Assembly: GCA_015134395.1 (NCBI GenBank)
Contig: CP043983.1
Coordinates: 1-63,425 of the forward strand
Direction of reading: 5' to 3'
DNA length: 63,425 bases
Origin: Candidatus Stammera capleta
GTDB lineage: Bacteria > Pseudomonadota > Gammaproteobacteria > Enterobacterales > Enterobacteriaceae
The position numbers and the translations under genes are program-made. A model generated the notes under the pieces. The model worked only from the letters and a program-made list of their open reading frames with translations. It was not told where the DNA came from and ran no database searches. This document shows positions 24,151-36,859 of this stretch, in pieces. Every line of letters starts with the position of its first letter. Position 1 is the first letter of the stretch.

Positions 24151-25649
24151 AAATAATTCTCAAATATACTATTAATTAATTTTCTATCAGAATATAAAAT
24201 TTTTTTATTATTTTTAACAATAATAAAATTTTCATGACCTTTACCTAAAATTAAAATAACATCATTATAATTAGAATTTTCTATAGAAAATTTAATAGCT
24301 AATATACGATTTAAAATTATAAAAACATTATTAAAATTATTTATACCTAATTTTATATCATTTAATATTTTTTTTTCATCTTCATTATATAAATCATCAT
24401 TAGTTATAATTACAAAATCAGAATATTTTACAGATATATATCCCATTAAAGATCTTTTAGATTTATCTCTATTACCAGTACAACCAAAAACACATCATAA
24501 TTTACCAAAACAATATTTTCTAGACTCTAATAAAACTTTTTTAAAAGCATCAGGTGTATGTGCATAGTCAATTATAATTAAAGGTTTATTTTTATAAGTA
24601 AAAAATTCCATTCTTCCTTTAGGAAGGATTAAATATTTACTACTATTAATTAAATCTTTAAAATTATATCCTAAAGATAATAAAGATACAAAACTTAATA
24701 AAAGATTTTTTATATTAAAAATCCCTACAAAAAAAACATTTAATATTCCATTACCTCAAGAAGAATTAAAATATATTTTTTTTAAAAATCCAAAATATTC
24801 GATATTTAATATGAATATTCATCTATAACAAGATAAAATAAAATTATTTTTTTTAAAAGAAACAGGTATAATATATTTTTTAGATAATAAATTACATCAT
24901 TTAAAACCTATATTATCATCTATATTTATAATTAAATTTTTAACATTAAATTGAGTAAATAATTTTAATTTAGCTAATTCATAATTATTCATATTATTAT
25001 GATAATCTAAATGATCTAAAGTTAAATTAGTGAATATAACTGAAGAAAATTTTAAAGATTTTACTCTATATTGAATTAAAGAATGAGATGAAACTTCAAC
25101 AGAAACAAATTCAGAACCTTTATCATATTGTTTTTTTAATTGATATTGAGTTTCTATAGCTGAACTAGTTGTATTTTTAGAACTATGTAAATTATTATAA
25201 AAACCATTACCAATAGTACTTAATAAAGAAGTTTTATATCCTAACAAATATAATCATTGAGAACAAAAATTAACAACTGTTGTTTTTCCATTAGTTCCAG
25301 TAACTCCAGTTAAAATTAATTTTTTACTAGGATAATCATAAAATTTATTAGCTATATCTGATATAAAAAAATTTAAATTAAATAAATAAAATATTCAAAT
25401 TTTATATTTTAAATCAAAAATATAATAAGATTTATTTATATTTGAATATGTTAAAACAGATATTGCACCATTTAAAATAGCATTAAATATAAAATTTCTA
25501 CCATCTAAATAATGACCTTTAATAGCTATAAATAAATAATCTTTTTTTACCAAACGACTATCATCACTTATATTTAATATATTTATATTAGGTAAAATAA
25601 AATTATTAAAATATTCTGATAATAAATAATTTAAATTAATATATTTCAT
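24138..25649 (-). CDS. murE: UDP-MurNAc-L-Ala-D-Glu--diamino acid ligase MurE, altered substrate motif
   Basis: Adds the third, diamino acid of the stem peptide. 503 aa against 495 in E. coli. P-loop TGVTGTNGKTT, EVSSHSLIQ, NLTLDHLDYH, IDYAHTPDAF, and C-terminal LGKGHENF are intact. The meso-DAP recognition motif DNPR of E. coli aligns with DDLY here (24387-24398). Under the standard code it would end in TGA at 24147; with UGA as Trp it runs three residues further to TAA at 24138. It abuts rsmH with 1 nt between; ftsI and ftsL, which lie between in E. coli, are gone. Confidence 0.95.
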
Positions 25650-25650
25650 A

Positions 25651-26595
25651 TTATATTTTTTCAGATACTCTTAATATTGCACTTCTAATTTTTCTATTAT
25701 TTTTAATATCTAAATAAGATGGTTTAAATTTACCTAAATTAATCATTTTTATAGAATTAAAATTATTAATTTCTTTAAAAGTTAAAGGTATTTCAGGTAA
25801 AAAAATATTATTAATATCTGATTTTTTTTTTATAAAATTTTTTACAATTCTATCTTCTAATGAATGAAAACTTATAACAACTAATCTACCTTTATTTGCT
25901 AAAATATTATAAGAAATTTCCAAAGTTTTAGATAAATTATTTAATTCATTATTAATAAAAATCCTAAATGCTTGAAATATTCTAGCATAATTTTTATATT
26001 TTTTTTTAAATTTTATAACTAAATTTATTATTTTACATAAATCTAATGTTGTATTTAAATATTTTAATTTTCTATATAAAATAATTTTATTTGCTATTTT
26101 TTTTGAAAATTTTTCTTCACTATACATTTTTATTATTTTATAAAGATCTTTTTTTTTAACTATATTTAATCATTTACTTAAAGGAAAACCAAAATTTTGA
26201 TTTATTCTCATATCTAAAGGACCATTTCTTAAAAAAGAAAAACCTCTTTTACTATCATTTAATTGATACGAAGATATTCCTAAATCAAAAATTATTCCAT
26301 TAATTTTATTATATAAATTAAATTTTTTTATATATTTATTCATATTAATAAAATTATCATTTATTAATATAAAACGATTATCATTAATAATTTTTTTTCC
26401 TAAAAAAACTGTTTTAGGATCATAATCAAAAGCTATTAATCTACCATCTTTATTTAAATTATTTAAAATATTAATAGAATAACTACCACATCCAAATGTA
26501 CAATCTATATATATTCCATCTTTTTTAATATTTAAAAAATTATTAATTAAATTTAAAAAGGGAGGATTATGAAAAAAACACATTATAAATACCAA
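25651..26595 (-). CDS. rsmH: 16S rRNA m4C1402 methyltransferase RsmH (MraW)
   Basis: N4-methylates C1402 in the ribosomal P site using SAM. 314 aa against 313 in E. coli. SAM-binding motif IDCTFGCGSYSINIL, GIIFDLGISSYQLND, RGFSFLRNGPLDMRIN, and ISFHSLEDRIVKNF identify it. The ATG chosen is 4 codons before a second possible start (MCFFHNPP). First gene of the dcw cluster, divergent from tpiA. Confidence 0.95.
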
Positions 26596-26690
26596 AATAA
26601 TAATTAACAGTATTATAATTATAACATATATTTAATATTAATATAAATAAATATTTAATATAAAATAATATATTATTATATAATAAACTT

Positions 26691-27434
26691 ATGAAAAAAA
26701 TTATTATATCAAATTGAAAATTAAATGGAAATATAAATTTCATAAATAAATATATAAAAAAAATAAAAATTTATTTAAAAAATAGTAATTATAAAATATC
26801 TATAGCCCCACCTATAATATATTTATATTATATGTCTAAATTATTAAAAAAAAATAAATACATAAGTTTAACATCACAAAATACAGATATACATATAAAT
26901 GGAGCTTATACAGGAGAAACATCAATTAATATGATTAAAGATATAAATGTAAAATATGTAATAATAGGACATTCTGAAAGAAAAAAATATCATTATGAAA
27001 ATAATAAAAATATATTAAAAAAAATAATATTAACAAAAAAAAAAAATATAATACCTATATTATGTATAGGTGAAAATATTAAAGAATATAAAAAAAATAA
27101 AAGTATAGAAATATGTAAAAAACAAATAAATTATATAATTAAAAAAAAAAATATAAAAATATTAGAAAATATAATAATTGCATATGAACCTATATGATCA
27201 ATAGGAACAGGAAAAAACGCAAATATAGATCATATAAATAAAATACATAATTCAATAAAAAAATATATATATTCATTAAATAAAAAAATATACAATAAAT
27301 TTAAAATAATTTATGGAGGATCCGTTAATTACAAAAATTTTAAAGATATAATTTCACAAAAAAATGTTGATGGATTATTAATAGGAAATTCTTCTTTAAA
27401 TATAAAAGAATTCATAAATATTATAAATAATTAA
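26691..27434 (+). CDS. tpiA: Triosephosphate isomerase
   Basis: Interconverts DHAP and glyceraldehyde 3-phosphate. 247 aa against 255 in E. coli. Active-site residues: Lys in ISNWKLNGN (Trp as TGA), His in IIGHSERK, and Glu in AYEPIWSIGTGK. Phosphate-binding YGGSVN and GLLIGNSS are present. 12 nt upstream of murA. Divergent from rsmH across a 95-bp gap that must hold both promoters. Confidence 0.96.
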
Positions 27435-27446
27435 TAATATATTAAA

Positions 27447-28712
27447 ATGAATAAAAAAAAAATTATTATATATGGACCAAATAAATTATCTGGAGATGTA
27501 AAAATATCTGGATCTAAAAATTCAGCTTTACCAATATTATTTGCATCAATATTAAGTAAAGAAGATATTAAAATTAAAAATATTCCTAATATAGAAGATA
27601 TTAATATAACTATAAAAATATTAAAAAATATAGGTATAAAAATAATAAAAAATAAAAATTTATTAATAAATGCAAAATATATAAATAATATTTCTTTTAA
27701 ATATAATTTAATAAAAAAAATAAGAGCATCTATATGATTAATAGGTCCAATTTTAATAAGATGCAAAAAAATAAAATTAAATAAACCAGGAGGTTGTAAT
27801 ATAGGAAAAAGACCTATAGATATGCATATATATGCATTAAAATCTTTAGGAGCAAAAATAAATTATAAAAATAATAAAATAAATATTTTTATAAAAAAAA
27901 AACTTAATTCTAATATAATAAAATTTCCTAAAATTAGTGTAGGAGCTACTATAACAAGTATATTAACATCAGTTTTAATACCAGGTATAACAACTATATA
28001 TAATATAGCTAAAGAACCAGAAATAATTGATACAATTAATTTTTTAAATAAAATAGGAGCTAAAATAAAAAAAACTAATAAAAATAAATTAATAATAAAA
28101 GGAGTAAAAAAATTAACAGGAGGTACATATAAAATTATACCAGATAGAATCGAAACAGGAACATATTTAATAGCTGGAGCAATATCAAAAAGTAAAATTA
28201 CTTGTTATAATACAAATCCAATTTTTATTAAATCTATAATAAAAAAATTAATTTTATCAGGAGCAAAAATAAAAATTAAAAAAGACTTTATAACATTAAA
28301 TATGAACAATAAAAAACTTAAACCAGTAAATATAATAACTAATCCTTATCCAGGATTTCCAACAGATATGCAACCACAATTTACTTTATTAAATTCAATA
28401 GCATTAGGTAAAAGTTATATTAAAGAAAATATATTTCCAAATAGATTTTTACATATAAAAGAATTAAATAAAATGGGAACAAATATTAAAATAAAAAACA
28501 ATAAAATAATATGTATAGGAGTAAATAAAATATTAGGAAATAATATAAATGCAACTGATTTAAGATCATCAGCATGTTTAATATTAGCCGGATGTATTGC
28601 TAATGGAAATACAATAATAAATTCAATACATCATATATATAGAGGATATGAAAATGTTTTAAAAAAATTAACTAATATAGGAGCTAAAATAAAAATATTA
28701 AATAATAAATAA
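27447..28712 (+). CDS. murA: UDP-N-acetylglucosamine enolpyruvyl transferase MurA
   Basis: First committed step of peptidoglycan synthesis. 421 aa against 419 in E. coli. Lys in SGSKNSALPILFA binds substrate; the loop KPGGCNIGKRPIDMH carries the Cys that is Cys115 in E. coli and the fosfomycin target. TDMQPQFTLL and FPNRFLHIKEL further support it. One TGA at the Trp of RASIW. Convergent with rpmE over a shared palindrome. Confidence 0.96.
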
Positions 28713-28740
28713 TATATATATATTATATATATATATATTA
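28710..28740. terminator. AT-only hairpin spanning the murA and rpmE stop codons
   Basis: A perfect 13-bp inverted repeat (28710-28722 and 28728-28740) with a 5-nt loop. Its outermost bases are the TAA stop of murA and, on the other strand, the TAA stop of rpmE. Placed between two convergent genes, it is a plausible bidirectional terminator, although no G/C strengthens the stem. Confidence 0.5.
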
Positions 28741-28950
28741 TTTTATATTTATTTTACTAAATCTTTTATTAAAAATATTAATTCTTTTAGAAGAATTAGA
28801 AATTTTTTGTTTACCAGTATAAAAAGAATGACATTTATAACATGTATCTACAAAAAAATTTTTATTTAAAGTAGAATAAATATATATTTTATTATTACAA
28901 GAACAATTAATTTTTAATAAAAAAATTGATGGATGTATATTTTTTTTCAT
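28738..28950 (-). CDS. rpmE: 50S ribosomal protein L31
   Basis: 70 aa, the E. coli length. MKKNIHPSI start, four Cys in SCNNK and CYKCHSFYTGKQK forming the zinc site of the C+ L31 type. Retained zinc form, no paralogue in the window. In E. coli rpmE lies close to hslVU, as here. Confidence 0.95.
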   Translation of the reverse strand: MKKNIHPSIFLLKINCSCNNKIYIYSTLNKNFFVDTCYKCHSFYTGKQKISNSSKRINIFNKRFSKINIK

Positions 28951-28974
28951 ATAAACCTTTTATATTTTATAATT

Positions 28975-29250
28975 TTAAAAACATTGTACATAATTAGGAA
29001 TACAAGCAATTTTACTAGATTGTTTTATAATACCTTTAGGAAATAATTTAAACAAAAAAATACTATCACAATTAATTTTATATTTTTTATTTAAAAAACT
29101 TATTATATTTCTAATACTTGGAAAAATATCATATTTAAAATAAAATAATCTTATATAATAAATAATTCTTCAATGTATAATATTTAATTTAATACCTTCT
29201 TTATAAGCAATATTAATACCAATTTCTTTATTTCAAAAAATATATTTCAT
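28975..29250 (-). CDS. tusE: TusE/DsrC-family sulfur-relay protein, N-terminally short
   Basis: 91 aa against 109 in E. coli. TusE takes sulfur from TusBCD and delivers it to MnmA for 2-thiouridine at tRNA position 34. The family core is evident: EGIKLNIIHWRIIYYIR, PSIRNIISFLNKKY, LFKLFPKGIIKQSSKIACIP. The penultimate Cys that carries the persulfide is kept (QCF end). The first roughly 20 residues of the E. coli protein have no counterpart, and an in-frame TAA seven codons upstream rules out a longer start. Two Trp codons are TGA. mnmA and tusBCD are not in this window. Confidence 0.88.
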
Positions 29251-29393
29251 AATAAATAAATATTAATTAATATAATTAATAATATAAATTTAATAAAATA
29301 TTATAAATATAACAAAATAAAATATTTTAATAAATTTATTAATATTATAATAAATTTAATTATAAATCAAATATATTTAAATAATTTAATATT

Positions 29394-30716
29394 TTATAAT
29401 ATAAATTTACTTAAATCCTCATTAATAATTAAATCATTTAATTTAGATTTAACATATCTAGAATCTATTATAATAGATTTACCATTATATTTAGTAGCAT
29501 TATAAGAAATATCTTCCATTAATTTTTCTAAAACAGTATGTAATCTTCTAGCACCAATATTTTCTGTAGTTTCATTTATTTTTCAAGAAATATTAGCTAA
29601 ACATTTAACTCCATCATCAGTAAAAACAATATTTACACCTTCTACACTTAATAATTTTTTATATTGACAAGTAATAGAAATATTAGGTTCAATTAATATT
29701 CTTTCAAAATCAAAAGTAGTTAAACCTTTTAATTCTACCCTTATAGGTAATCTACCTTGTAATTCAGGTATTAAATCAGAAGGTTTACAAATTTGAAAAG
29801 AACCAGAAGCTATAAATAATATATAATCAGTTTTAACAACACCATATTTAGTAGACACAGTACATCCTTCTACTAAAGGTAATAAATCTCTTTGAACACC
29901 TTCTCTAGAAATACCAGCATCAGAAGACTCACCTCTTTTACATACTTTATCAATTTCATCAATAAATACAATACCTTGTTGTTCTACTAAATCTATAGCT
30001 TTTCTTTTTAAATCATCAAAATTAATTAATTTTGATGATTCTTCTTCAATTAATATTTTTCTAGCATCTTTTATTTTTAATTTACGAATTTTTTTTTTAT
30101 TACCACCTAAACTATTAAATATAGATTGTAATTGATTAGTCATTTCTTCCATTCCTGGAGGAGACATAATTTCTATACCTAAAGAAGGAATATTTATATT
30201 AATTTCTATATTATGATTATCTAATTCACCATTACGTAATTTATTTAAAATATTTGTTTTATTTACTATATTATCATTTTTATTATTATTTTTATTAATA
30301 TTAATTAATAAAATATCTAATATACGATTTTCTGCTATTTTTTTTGCTTTAATAATATTGTTTTTTAAAATTTTTATCTTAATCATTTTTACAGCATAAT
30401 CAACTAAATCTCTTATAATAGAATCAACTTCTTTACCTACATAACCAACTTCAGTAAATTTAGTAGCTTCAACTTTAATAAAAGGTGAATTACTTAATTT
30501 AGCTAAACGACGAGCTATTTCAGTTTTACCTACACCTGTAGGTCCTATCATTAAAATATTTTTTGGAGTAATTTCATTACGAAATTCTTCATTTAATTGC
30601 ATTCTACGTCATCTATTTCTTAAAGCTATAGCAACAGCTTTTTTAGCATTATCTTGACCAATAATAAATTTATTTAATTCACAAACAATTTCTTGAGGTG
30701 TCATTTCAGTATACAT
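29394..30716 (-). CDS. hslU: HslU ATPase of the HslUV protease
   Basis: AAA+ unfoldase hexamer that feeds HslV. 440 aa against 443 in E. coli. Start [11 protein letters not shown] matches E. coli residues 1-10. Walker [10 protein letters not shown], pore loop [10 protein letters not shown], Walker [11 protein letters not shown], sensor 2 [12 protein letters not shown], and the C-terminal EDLSKFIL that inserts into HslV. Two internal TGA are Trp. hslV stops 20 nt upstream, one operon. Confidence 0.97.
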
Positions 30717-30736
30717 ATAAACCCATTTATAAAATA

Positions 30737-31261
30737 TTAATAATATAATTTTTTTATAGTAAAATAATGATTAGTATATAAACATATATCTGCTGATATA
30801 GATAAAGACTTTTTAACTATATCAAATGCATTTAAATCAGTATTTTCTAATAAAGCTCTAGCTGAAGCTAGAGCATAAGAACCACCACTACCTATAGCAA
30901 TTATATTATTTTCTGGTTGAATAATATCTCCATTACCAGTAATAATTAAAGAATATTTAATATCAGTAATAGCTAATAAAGCTTCTAATCTTCTTAAAGT
31001 ACGATCTGTTCTTCAATCTTTTGCTAATTCTACAGCAGATTTAACTATATGTCCTTGATAAATTTCTAATTTTTTTTCAAAATATTCAAATAAAGCAAAA
31101 GCATCAGCTGTACCTCCAGCAAAACCAGCTAAAACTTTATTATAATATAATTTTCTTACTTTTTTTACATTACTTTTCATAACTATGTTACCAAAAGTTG
31201 CTTGACCATCACCACCCATTACAACTAAATTTTTTTTTCTAACACTTAATATTGTAGTCAC
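30737..31261 (-). CDS. hslV: HslV peptidase of the HslUV protease
   Basis: Threonine peptidase of the bacterial proteasome-like complex. 174 aa against 176 in E. coli. MTTILSVR exposes Thr at position 2 after Met removal, as required. [17 protein letters not shown] and [15 protein letters not shown] follow the family. One TGA at the Trp before RTDRTL. First gene of hslVU, downstream of rpoH on the same strand. Confidence 0.97.
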
Positions 31262-31310
31262 AATAAACCTATTTTAATTAAAAATATTAATAAATTTTAA
31301 ATAAATTAAT

Positions 31311-32156
31311 TTAATAATTTTTTAATATAATTTTTAATTTATTTAAAGCTTTTTTTTCTAATTGACGAATTCTTTCTGCAGAAATACAATAATAATTAGC
31401 CAATTTTTTTAAAGTAATTTTTTTTTTATTATTTAATCATCTAGAAATTATTATATGTTTACTTCTATTATCTAATAAATCTAAAGCTAAATTTAATTTT
31501 TTTAAAATATATTTTTTTCAATTTAACTTTTCTAAATAATAAGAAAAATTAGAATATTTATCACTTAAAATATTATTTAAATTATTATTACTATATTTGA
31601 TAGGAAAATCAATTACAATATCTTTAGTAAACATTCTAGATTCCATTTTTATAATATCTTTAATAGAAACATTTAATTTATTAGATATAAATTTTATTTC
31701 TTTATTATTAAACCAACCAATTTTTTTTTTTATTTTTCTTAAATTAAAAAATAATTTACGTTGAGATTTAGTTGTAGCTATTTTAACTATTCTTCAATTT
31801 TTTAAAATATAATTATAAATTTCAGCTTTAATTCAATGAATAGCAAAAGATATTAATCTAACTCCAAAAAATGGATTAAATTTATTTATAGCTTTCATTA
31901 AACCAATATTACCTTCTTGAATTAAATCATCTTTAGATAAACCATAACCATAATAATTTTTAGTAATATAAATAACAAAACGTAAATTTAAAATAATTAA
32001 TTTTTTTGCTGAATCTAAATCTCCACAATAATAAAATCTACTTATCAATTTATGTTCCATTTCTAATGATAAATTAGGTAAAGAATTTATTTTATATATA
32101 TAAGAACTTAAATTATTTAAAATATTTTTTTTTAAATTAACAATATAATTATTCAT
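31311..32156 (-). CDS. rpoH: Heat-shock sigma factor RpoH (sigma-32)
   Basis: Directs RNA polymerase to chaperone and protease promoters. 281 aa against 284 in E. coli. Region 2: DLIQEGNIGLMKAINKF. The diagnostic RpoH box SQRKLFFNLRK separates it from RpoD and RpoS. Region 4.2: ISAERIRQLEKKALNKL. Two TGA-coded Trp. Neighbouring rsmD fits the E. coli rsmD-ftsYEX-rpoH region with ftsYEX lost. Its likely targets (dnaKJ, htpG, hslVU, lon, clp) are all in this window. Confidence 0.95.
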
Positions 32157-32303
32157 ATAATTATAATAATAATATAAAAATAAAAAATTATCCTTAAATA
32201 TATTAATATTACTTAAAATTAAATATTAAATTATATAATTAATATTATATAAAAATAAATATTTAAAATACAAATATTAATTAAATTAATATAATAAATA
32301 TAA

Positions 32304-32876
32304 ATGAAAAATAAAAATTTTATTAAAATCATTTCAGGAAAATTAAAAGGATTAAAAATAAAAACAATAAAAAATAAATTTTTAAGACCAACAACAAATA
32401 TTATAAAAAAAATATTATTTAATTGAATTAATTTATATATAAAAAATAAAACTTGTTTAGATTGTTTTTCAGGAACAGGATCATTAAGTATAGAAGCAAT
32501 ATCAAACAATGCAAAATATATAATAATTTTAGAAAAAAATTATAAATTTTTTAAAAATATAAAAAAAAATCTTAATAAAATAAAAAAAAATAAATATAAA
32601 TTAATAAATATTAATACATTTATATGACTTAAAAAAACATTAAATAAACATTTTGATATAATATTTATAGATCCACCTTATAAAAAAAATTATTATTTAA
32701 ATAAAACACTTTATTTAATAAATAAAAATAAATTATATAATGATAATACATTAATATATATTGAAACATATAAAAAAAATAATTTTATTAACATACCAAA
32801 AAATTGAAAAATATTTAAAAAAAAATATAAACAAAATAGTTTAATTATATTAATAAAAAGATATATAAATAATTAA
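32304..32876 (+). CDS. rsmD: 16S rRNA m2G966 methyltransferase RsmD
   Basis: Methylates G966 of 16S rRNA using SAM. 190 aa against 198 in E. coli. IISGKLKGLKI start, LRPTT, LDCFSGTGSLSIEAIS SAM site, and catalytic FIDPPYKKN. Trp codons at LFNW, TFIW and PKNW are TGA. Divergent from rpoH. Confidence 0.93.
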
Positions 32877-32965
32877 ATATTATATTAATAATTTAAATTT
32901 ATATTTTTAAATTATAATTAATATTATATTTATAAATTTAATATAATATATTTAATATATAAAAT

Positions 32966-34360
32966 ATGAATAATAAAAAAAATAATTTATTTTTAAATAA
33001 AAAAATAAAAAATGAAATAAATATACCACCATATTCTATAGAATCAGAACAATCAGTATTAGGTGGTTTAATGTTAAATAATGAAAAATGAGAAGATATT
33101 AATGAAATAATAAAATATAAAGATTTTTTTTATGAATCACATAAAATAATATTTATAGAAATGGAAAAATTATTAGAATTATATAAACCTATAGATTTAA
33201 TAACATTATCAGAATCCTTAGAAAAAAATAAAAAATTAAAAAAAATAGGAGGATTTGATTATTTAGTTGAAATATCACAAATAGTACCTAATATAAATAA
33301 TATAAATCATTATGCTAAAATAATAAAAGAAAAATCTATAATAAGAAGAATAATAAATACAGCAAATGAAATAATTTATATAAGTTTTAATCCAAAAAAT
33401 AAAAAAAGTAAAGATATAATAGATATAGCAGAATCAAAAATATTAAAAATTTCAGAAAAAGAATTAAATACTAATACAGATATAAAAAATATAAAAACTA
33501 TTTTAAAAAATACAAAAAAAAATATAAAAAAATTATATAAAAATCCAAATAATGGAATAACAGGAATAGATACAGGATATATAGATTTAAATAAAAAAAC
33601 TTTTGGATTACAAAAATCAGATTTAATTATAATTGCTGGAAGACCATCTATGGGTAAAACCAGTTTCGCAATTAATATATGTGAAAATGTATCTATGATA
33701 CAAAAAAAACCAGTATTAATATTTAGTTTAGAAATGTCTTCAGAACAAATAATGATAAAAATAATATCTTCATTATCTAGAATTGAACAAAATAAAATAA
33801 AAACTGGAAAATTAAATTATAATGATTGAAATAAAATATCAAATATAATTAATATATTAAAAAAAAAAAAAAATATTTTTATAGATGATTCTTGTACATT
33901 AAATCCAATGGAAATAAGATCAAAAACAAGAAGAATATATAAAGAAAATAATGGACTAAGTTTAGTTATGATAGATTATTTACAACTTATGAAATCATCA
34001 TCTTATTTAGAAAATAGAGCATCAGAAATAGCAGATATATCTAGATCATTAAAATTATTAGCTAAAGAACTAAAAATACCTATAATAGCTTTATCACAAT
34101 TAAATAGATTATCAGAACAAAGATTTGATAAAAGACCACTAAATTCAGATTTAAGAGAATCAGGTTCAATAGAACAAGATGCTGATTTAATTATGTTTAT
34201 ATATAGAGATGAAATATATAATAATAATTCAAATAATAAAGGAATAGCAGAAATAATTATAGGAAAACAAAGAAATGGACCAACAGGAACTATAAATTTA
34301 GTCTTTAATGGTAAAATATCTAGATTTGATAATTATTCTTTTAATGAATATAATGAATAA
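32966..34360 (+). CDS. dnaB: Replicative DNA helicase DnaB
   Basis: Hexameric 5'-3' helicase of the replication fork. 464 aa against 471 in E. coli. IPPYSIESEQSVLGGLML opens the N-terminal domain; Walker A GRPSMGKTSFA, Walker B MIDYLQLM, LKLLAKELKIPIIALSQLNR and LRESGSIEQDADLI follow. Two TGA Trp codons. Neighbours ssb and dusA are also near dnaB in E. coli. Confidence 0.97.
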
Positions 34361-34470
34361 AATTTTAAATTAAATAATATAATAAATATATATTTTTGCT
34401 AATATTTATTTTATAATAAATTAATTTTATATTTTTATTTATTATTTTAAAATTAATTATATTTAATAAT

Positions 34471-34908
<438 letters not shown>

Positions 34909-34944
34909 TATAAAGTATTTAATATAAATAAATTAATAAAAAAT

Positions 34945-36585
34945 ATGAATGAATCATTTGATGAATTATTAAAAAAATCAATAAAAAAAAATCAAAAATA
35001 TGGATCTATAATTAAAGGTAAAATATTAGATATAAAACATAATATTGTTATAATAGATGCAGGTCTTAAATCAGAATCATATATACCTATAGAACAATTT
35101 AAAAATTCTAATGGTAAAATAAATATAAAAATAAATGATATAGTTGATGTATCAATAGATAGTATTGCTGGAGAAAAAGGAGAAACAATATTATCCAGAG
35201 AAAAAGCAAAAATAATTGAAACATGAATTAAAATAAAAAAATCTTATAAAGATTCTACTATAATAAAAGGATTTATAAATGGAAAAGTTAAAGGAGGATT
35301 AACAGTAGATATAAATGGAGTAAAAGCTTTTTTACCAGGATCATTAATAGATATAAAACCAATAAGAGATATATCAAAATTAGAAGGTAAAAAATTAGAA
35401 TTCAAAATAATAAAATTAGATAAAAAAAAAAATAATATAGTTATTTCAAGAAAAGCTGTTATATTAAATGATAATAATAATGAAAGATCAAAATTAATTA
35501 AAATTATATATGAAGGTATAGTTTTAAAAGGAATAGTAAAAAATTTAACAGATTATGGAGCATTTATAGATCTAGGAGGTTTAGATGGTTTACTTCATAT
35601 AACTGATATAGCTTGAAAAAGAGTAAAACATCCAAATGAAATATTAAAAATAGGAGATAAAATAAAAGTAAAAGTAATAAAATATGATAAAAAAAAAATA
35701 AGAGTTTCTTTAGGTTTAAAACAATTAAGTAAAGATCCATGAAAAAATATAGAAACTAAATATAGTATACATAAAAAAATAAACGGTAAAATAACAAATA
35801 TAACAGATTATGGATGTTTTATAGAAATAGAAGAAGGAATTGAAGGATTAGTTCATATTTCAGAAATAGATTGAAAAAATAAAAATATAAATCCATTTGA
35901 AATATTTAAAATAGGAGAAAAAACAGAAGCTGTTATTTTAAATATTAATAAAGAAAAAAGAAGAATATCTTTAGGAACAAAAGAATGCTATTTAAATCCA
36001 TGAAATTGTTTTGTACAAAAATATAAAAATGGAGATAAAATAGATGGAATAATAAAATCAATAAAAGATTTTGGTATATTTATAAAAATAAATAATTATA
36101 TAAACGGATTAATACATTCATCTGATATATCATGAACAAAAAAAAATGAAAAAAATATAAGAAATAAATTAAAAAAAGGAAATAAAATTACAACTTATAT
36201 AATAAAAATAGATTCTAACAAAAAAAGATTATTATTAGGTTTAAAAAAATTTGAAAAAGATCCAATTAATAAATATTATAATATAATTAAAAAAAATTCT
36301 TTAATAAAATCTAGAATAATAAATATAAATAAAAATAATATTATATTAAAATTAAATAATGATGATATAGAAGGAAAAATAAATATAAATGATAAAAAAA
36401 ATAAAAATTTAATAAAAAATTTTAAAATAAATGATTTAATTGAAACAAAAATAATAAATATAGATAAAAAAAAACGTATTATAAATTTATATATATATAA
36501 AAAAAAAAATATAAAAAATAAAATTAAAAAAAATAATCATTTTAATATAATGTTAGAAGCATTTAAAACAGCAAAAATTAAATAA
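34945..36585 (+). CDS. rpsA: 30S ribosomal protein S1
   Basis: mRNA-binding protein of the small subunit. 546 aa against 557 in E. coli, all six S1 repeats present. The first four are highly conserved ([75 protein letters not shown]). The fifth (ITDFGI...) is still clear, and the sixth has drifted to Lys/Asn. Ends EAFKTAKIK like the E. coli AEAFKAAKGE. ihfB follows after 4 nt, as in E. coli. Confidence 0.97.
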
Positions 36586-36589
36586 TTTT

Positions 36590-36859
36590 ATGATTTATAA
36601 ATCTATATTATTAAATAAAATATTAGAAATAAATAAAAATATATCTAAAAAAGAAATATTATTAATTATAAATAATTTAATAAAATTTATAAAAAATATA
36701 TTAAAAAAAAATAAAAAAATAAAAATTAAAAATTTTGGATATTTTAAATCATATTCTAAATTTAAAATAATAAAAAAAAATTTTCTAATTTATAAATATA
36801 AAAAAATAAATATAATATATTTTAAATGTAGTAAATATATTATTTTAAAATTAAATTAA
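36590..36859 (+). CDS. ihfB: Integration host factor beta subunit (HU/IHF family)
   Basis: 89 aa against 94 in E. coli. DNA-bending nucleoid protein. ISKKEILLIINNLIKFI and IKIKNFGYFKSY correspond to the dimer helix and beta saddle (E. coli IEIRGFGSF). The arm that should contain RNP is degraded to KNFLIYK, so the proline that intercalates DNA is not evident. Position right after rpsA supports IHF-beta. Its stop overlaps the dusA stop by 4 nt. Confidence 0.8.
   Translation: MIYKSILLNKILEINKNISKKEILLIINNLIKFIKNILKKNKKIKIKNFGYFKSYSKFKIIKKNFLIYKYKKINIIYFKCSKYIILKLN

Noticed and set aside
27431..27766. Hydrophobic minus-strand frame across the murA start
   Set aside because: It is antisense to conserved MurA sequence; Phe/Ile richness is what the reverse of Lys/Asn codons gives.
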